A stretch of 38,805 bases of DNA. Source: Sphingobacteriaceae bacterium. Lineage in GTDB: Bacteria; Bacteroidota; Bacteroidia; B-17B0; Aurantibacillaceae. This document shows, piece after piece, positions 36,920 through 38,805 of the stretch. Under the pieces are notes generated by a model that saw only the letters and a program-made list of their open reading frames with translations, was not told where the DNA came from and did no database searches. How positions within the stretch are numbered: the first letter of the stretch is position 1; every line of letters begins with the position of its first letter. The stretch spans positions 1-38,805 of the forward strand of contig JADJMM010000021.1 in assembly GCA_016709575.1 (NCBI GenBank), in the 5' to 3' direction. Made by a program: the position numbers and the translations under genes.

Positions 36920-38736
36920 CTAAATTTTAACGAAAGATTTAACTAAAACGAAACCAAAGCTAAAATTAAACTTTAGAGTATAAAATCCAGAAGGAAAACT
37001 ATTTAATTCAATAATTTTAGTTTTTTCAATTCGTTGAATTTCGCCCAATGAATTAATAATTTCAATGTATGATAAATCATTATAATCTTCATCCTCCATT
37101 TGAATTTCTAAAAACTCGCTAGCAGGGTTTGGAAAAATTTTAAGGGAATAGTTATCCATTTCGGAAATTGAAGGTTTATCGGAAAGTAAAGTTTCTTTAC
37201 TCTCATTATATTGGGTATTTTCATCGATTAGCTTAGTCATAAAATCATGGTGCTGAATTAATGATTCATCAACCTGTTCACTTTGATTTTCTTCTCTTTG
37301 AATTGGCGAATAACCAAAGTAATTTACAATTCCCGCTTTTAAAAAAGTTCCTTCCTCAAAAAAAGCATCGCCAAGAATTTCAATATAATCGTGTGCTAAT
37401 AAGTAAATTGGCTCTCCTGACAAATTATTTGGATCGGGTAGATTATTCAAGCCTTTAGGTGCCGGATTAATATATTGATACGAACTATTTGGTACAATAT
37501 GAATACCTTGACCAGTTAAAAAATTGGTTCCTACCGTCTCACTGAAAAATTGATTTACTGTAGAAATGTAATGATCAGTATTACAGTCTTGTGGTTGCCA
37601 TACACCAACATAATCAACCGAATAAGTAACGGAACTTGGACTGGTTAATGTCATATTTCTATATTGGGCTGCAATTGCATTTGAAATTATTAAATCCATG
37701 TTTCCAGCTGGATTTGGAAAATACATATCATAACTAATGTTTTTGTTTTTATTACTGTTATTCAAATCAGTACAATAGTATAAGTCCTTTGGTAAAAGCC
37801 TACCTGGTGTTACTCCCCAATGACATTGTTGCGGAACCAAAGTTTTATCATAAAATTTGGTAGCTTCAAAGACAAGTGTATTATCAACATAAACTTGCAC
37901 ACGATACTCAGTCCAAAAACAGGTAAAGTAATGATAAGTACCTTGAAATGCGGGGGCAGAAGGGTTAGTCAAAAGTAATGCTGATTCTGGAAACTTAGCG
38001 CCTCTTGAACAAGCAATATCTTTGGTTCCATTATTATAGTATCCATGGATAGTAGTTGACATTTCACCGTACAAATCACAATTTCCAGTCGAGTTTGGAA
38101 AAAATTCAAAAATATCAATTTCTTGAGGAATAGGACCAGCACTTCTTAACCAGTATGCTGGCCAAAAATTAGGATTTGAGGGTATAGCAAGCCTAGCTGT
38201 AAAAATACCTTCTCTAAATGAACTTAATGATCTTAACATTGACCCCGTGAGGTAATAGTCGTATTTACCACAATTTGTATCCCAACCAGTCGGATCATTG
38301 TATGTATACTTTGATTTAACCTCCATTGATGCCTGGCTATTATTCACTACTAGATTGTTATAAAATGCCTCCTCTGAGGATCCTAACCATGTACCGCCCA
38401 TTTGCCAAGTTTGATTACACGGTTTAATTCCTGGGTTATTTTCACCTGGATTCCCAGCATATGTATCGTCCCCACTATATCCTAAATTAAATCGCCAATA
38501 ATTTGGTAATTCATTTTGTAATCGAAATTCTCTTCAAAAACAGGGTGATACGCGCAGTATTTAAGTGGGTTTAAATAACAACTTGAAGGGATTACATTAT
38601 TAACCTTAATATTACCCTCACAATTAACTGCACTAGTATTACTTGCTTGGGGTAATCGTCTTGGAAAGGTTCCAATAGGTTGAGCTATACTTAAGTTATA
38701 GCTAACAAATAAAAAAATAATTATAATTTTATTCAT
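36920..38736 (-). CDS. Secreted GH16-family glycosidase with T9SS tail
   Basis: A signal peptide (MNKIIIIFLFVSYNLSIAQ) starts at 38736. A GH16-like beta-jelly-roll follows: YWRFNLGYSGDDTYAGNPGE, REGIFTARLAIPSNPNFWPA, then the active-site motif EIDIFEFF (ExDxxE, nucleophile and acid/base Glu both present), then YHYFTCFWTEYRVQVYVDNT. The C-terminal sorting domain reads LKIFPNPASEFLEIQM, IEIINSLGEI and FPSGFYTLKF. A one-base break near 38500 separates the first 75 residues; after repair the protein is about 605 residues. GH16 enzymes cut beta-1,3/1,4 glucans or algal galactans; the exact substrate is not predictable here. Confidence 0.82.
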
Positions 38737-38805
38737 ATATCTTTTTTTAGAAATAAATAACTAAGTGAAAGAAAAAATGATACATTGGGGTTACGATAAT
38801 ATTGT

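Overview
The window is chromosomal DNA from a Bacteroidota bacterium, probably an uncultured one. It is AT-rich. It carries type IX secretion (T9SS) C-terminal sorting domains, a BatA-type membrane protein, an Omp85 barrel with POTRA repeats, the HxH-less dihydroorotase clade of this phylum, promoters of the TAnnTTTG type and typical Bacteroidota intergenic palindromes. No tRNA, rRNA or CRISPR array was seen.

A strong caveat applies throughout. More than 25 reading-frame breaks occur inside otherwise well conserved genes, many at homopolymers and some compensated a few codons later. This looks like uncorrected long-read indels, so genes are annotated here over their reconstructed full extent. 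Three genes (hsdR, a DUF2400/TIGR02757 gene and a GHKL ATPase) also seem to lack an internal block of tens of codons.

1-15.3 kb: a defence and mobile island. A plus-strand, tightly coupled operon runs hsdR (3' part)-hsdM-hsdS-AAA ATPase-HNH nuclease-TIR/DUF3298 fusion-phospholipase D-like protein. The ATPase and zinc-finger HNH resemble the Septu or retron effector pair. The TIR protein carries the domain family used by RsiV to bind lysozyme. A minus-strand operon meets it head-on: AbiEi-like antitoxin, AbiEii nucleotidyltransferase, a PIN-GNAT-PUA three-domain protein, an ASCH-domain protein and a P-loop kinase-like protein. A large serine recombinase at 13.8-15.3 kb marks the probable right edge of the island.

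15.5-21.8 kb: radC, an MFS exporter, a damaged DUF2400 gene whose last 12 codons appear twice, a TPR protein broken by an in-frame stop, and an outer-membrane barrel protein. Three copies of a structured repeat lie here; base changes between copies preserve two hairpins.

21.9-24.4 kb: a minus-strand four-gene operon of caspase-like peptidase, a 58-residue protein, a STAS/GHKL ATPase-like protein and a DUF4325 STAS-like protein, possibly a signalling or cell-death module.

24.5-38.8 kb: mostly housekeeping and envelope genes: two membrane proteins, BatA-like protein, dihydroorotase, paired lipoproteins, RNase HI, a Cys/His-rich membrane protein, a T9SS cargo protein, an Omp85 protein, an LVIVD-type secreted protein, 3-hydroxyacyl-CoA dehydrogenase and a secreted GH16 glycosidase.
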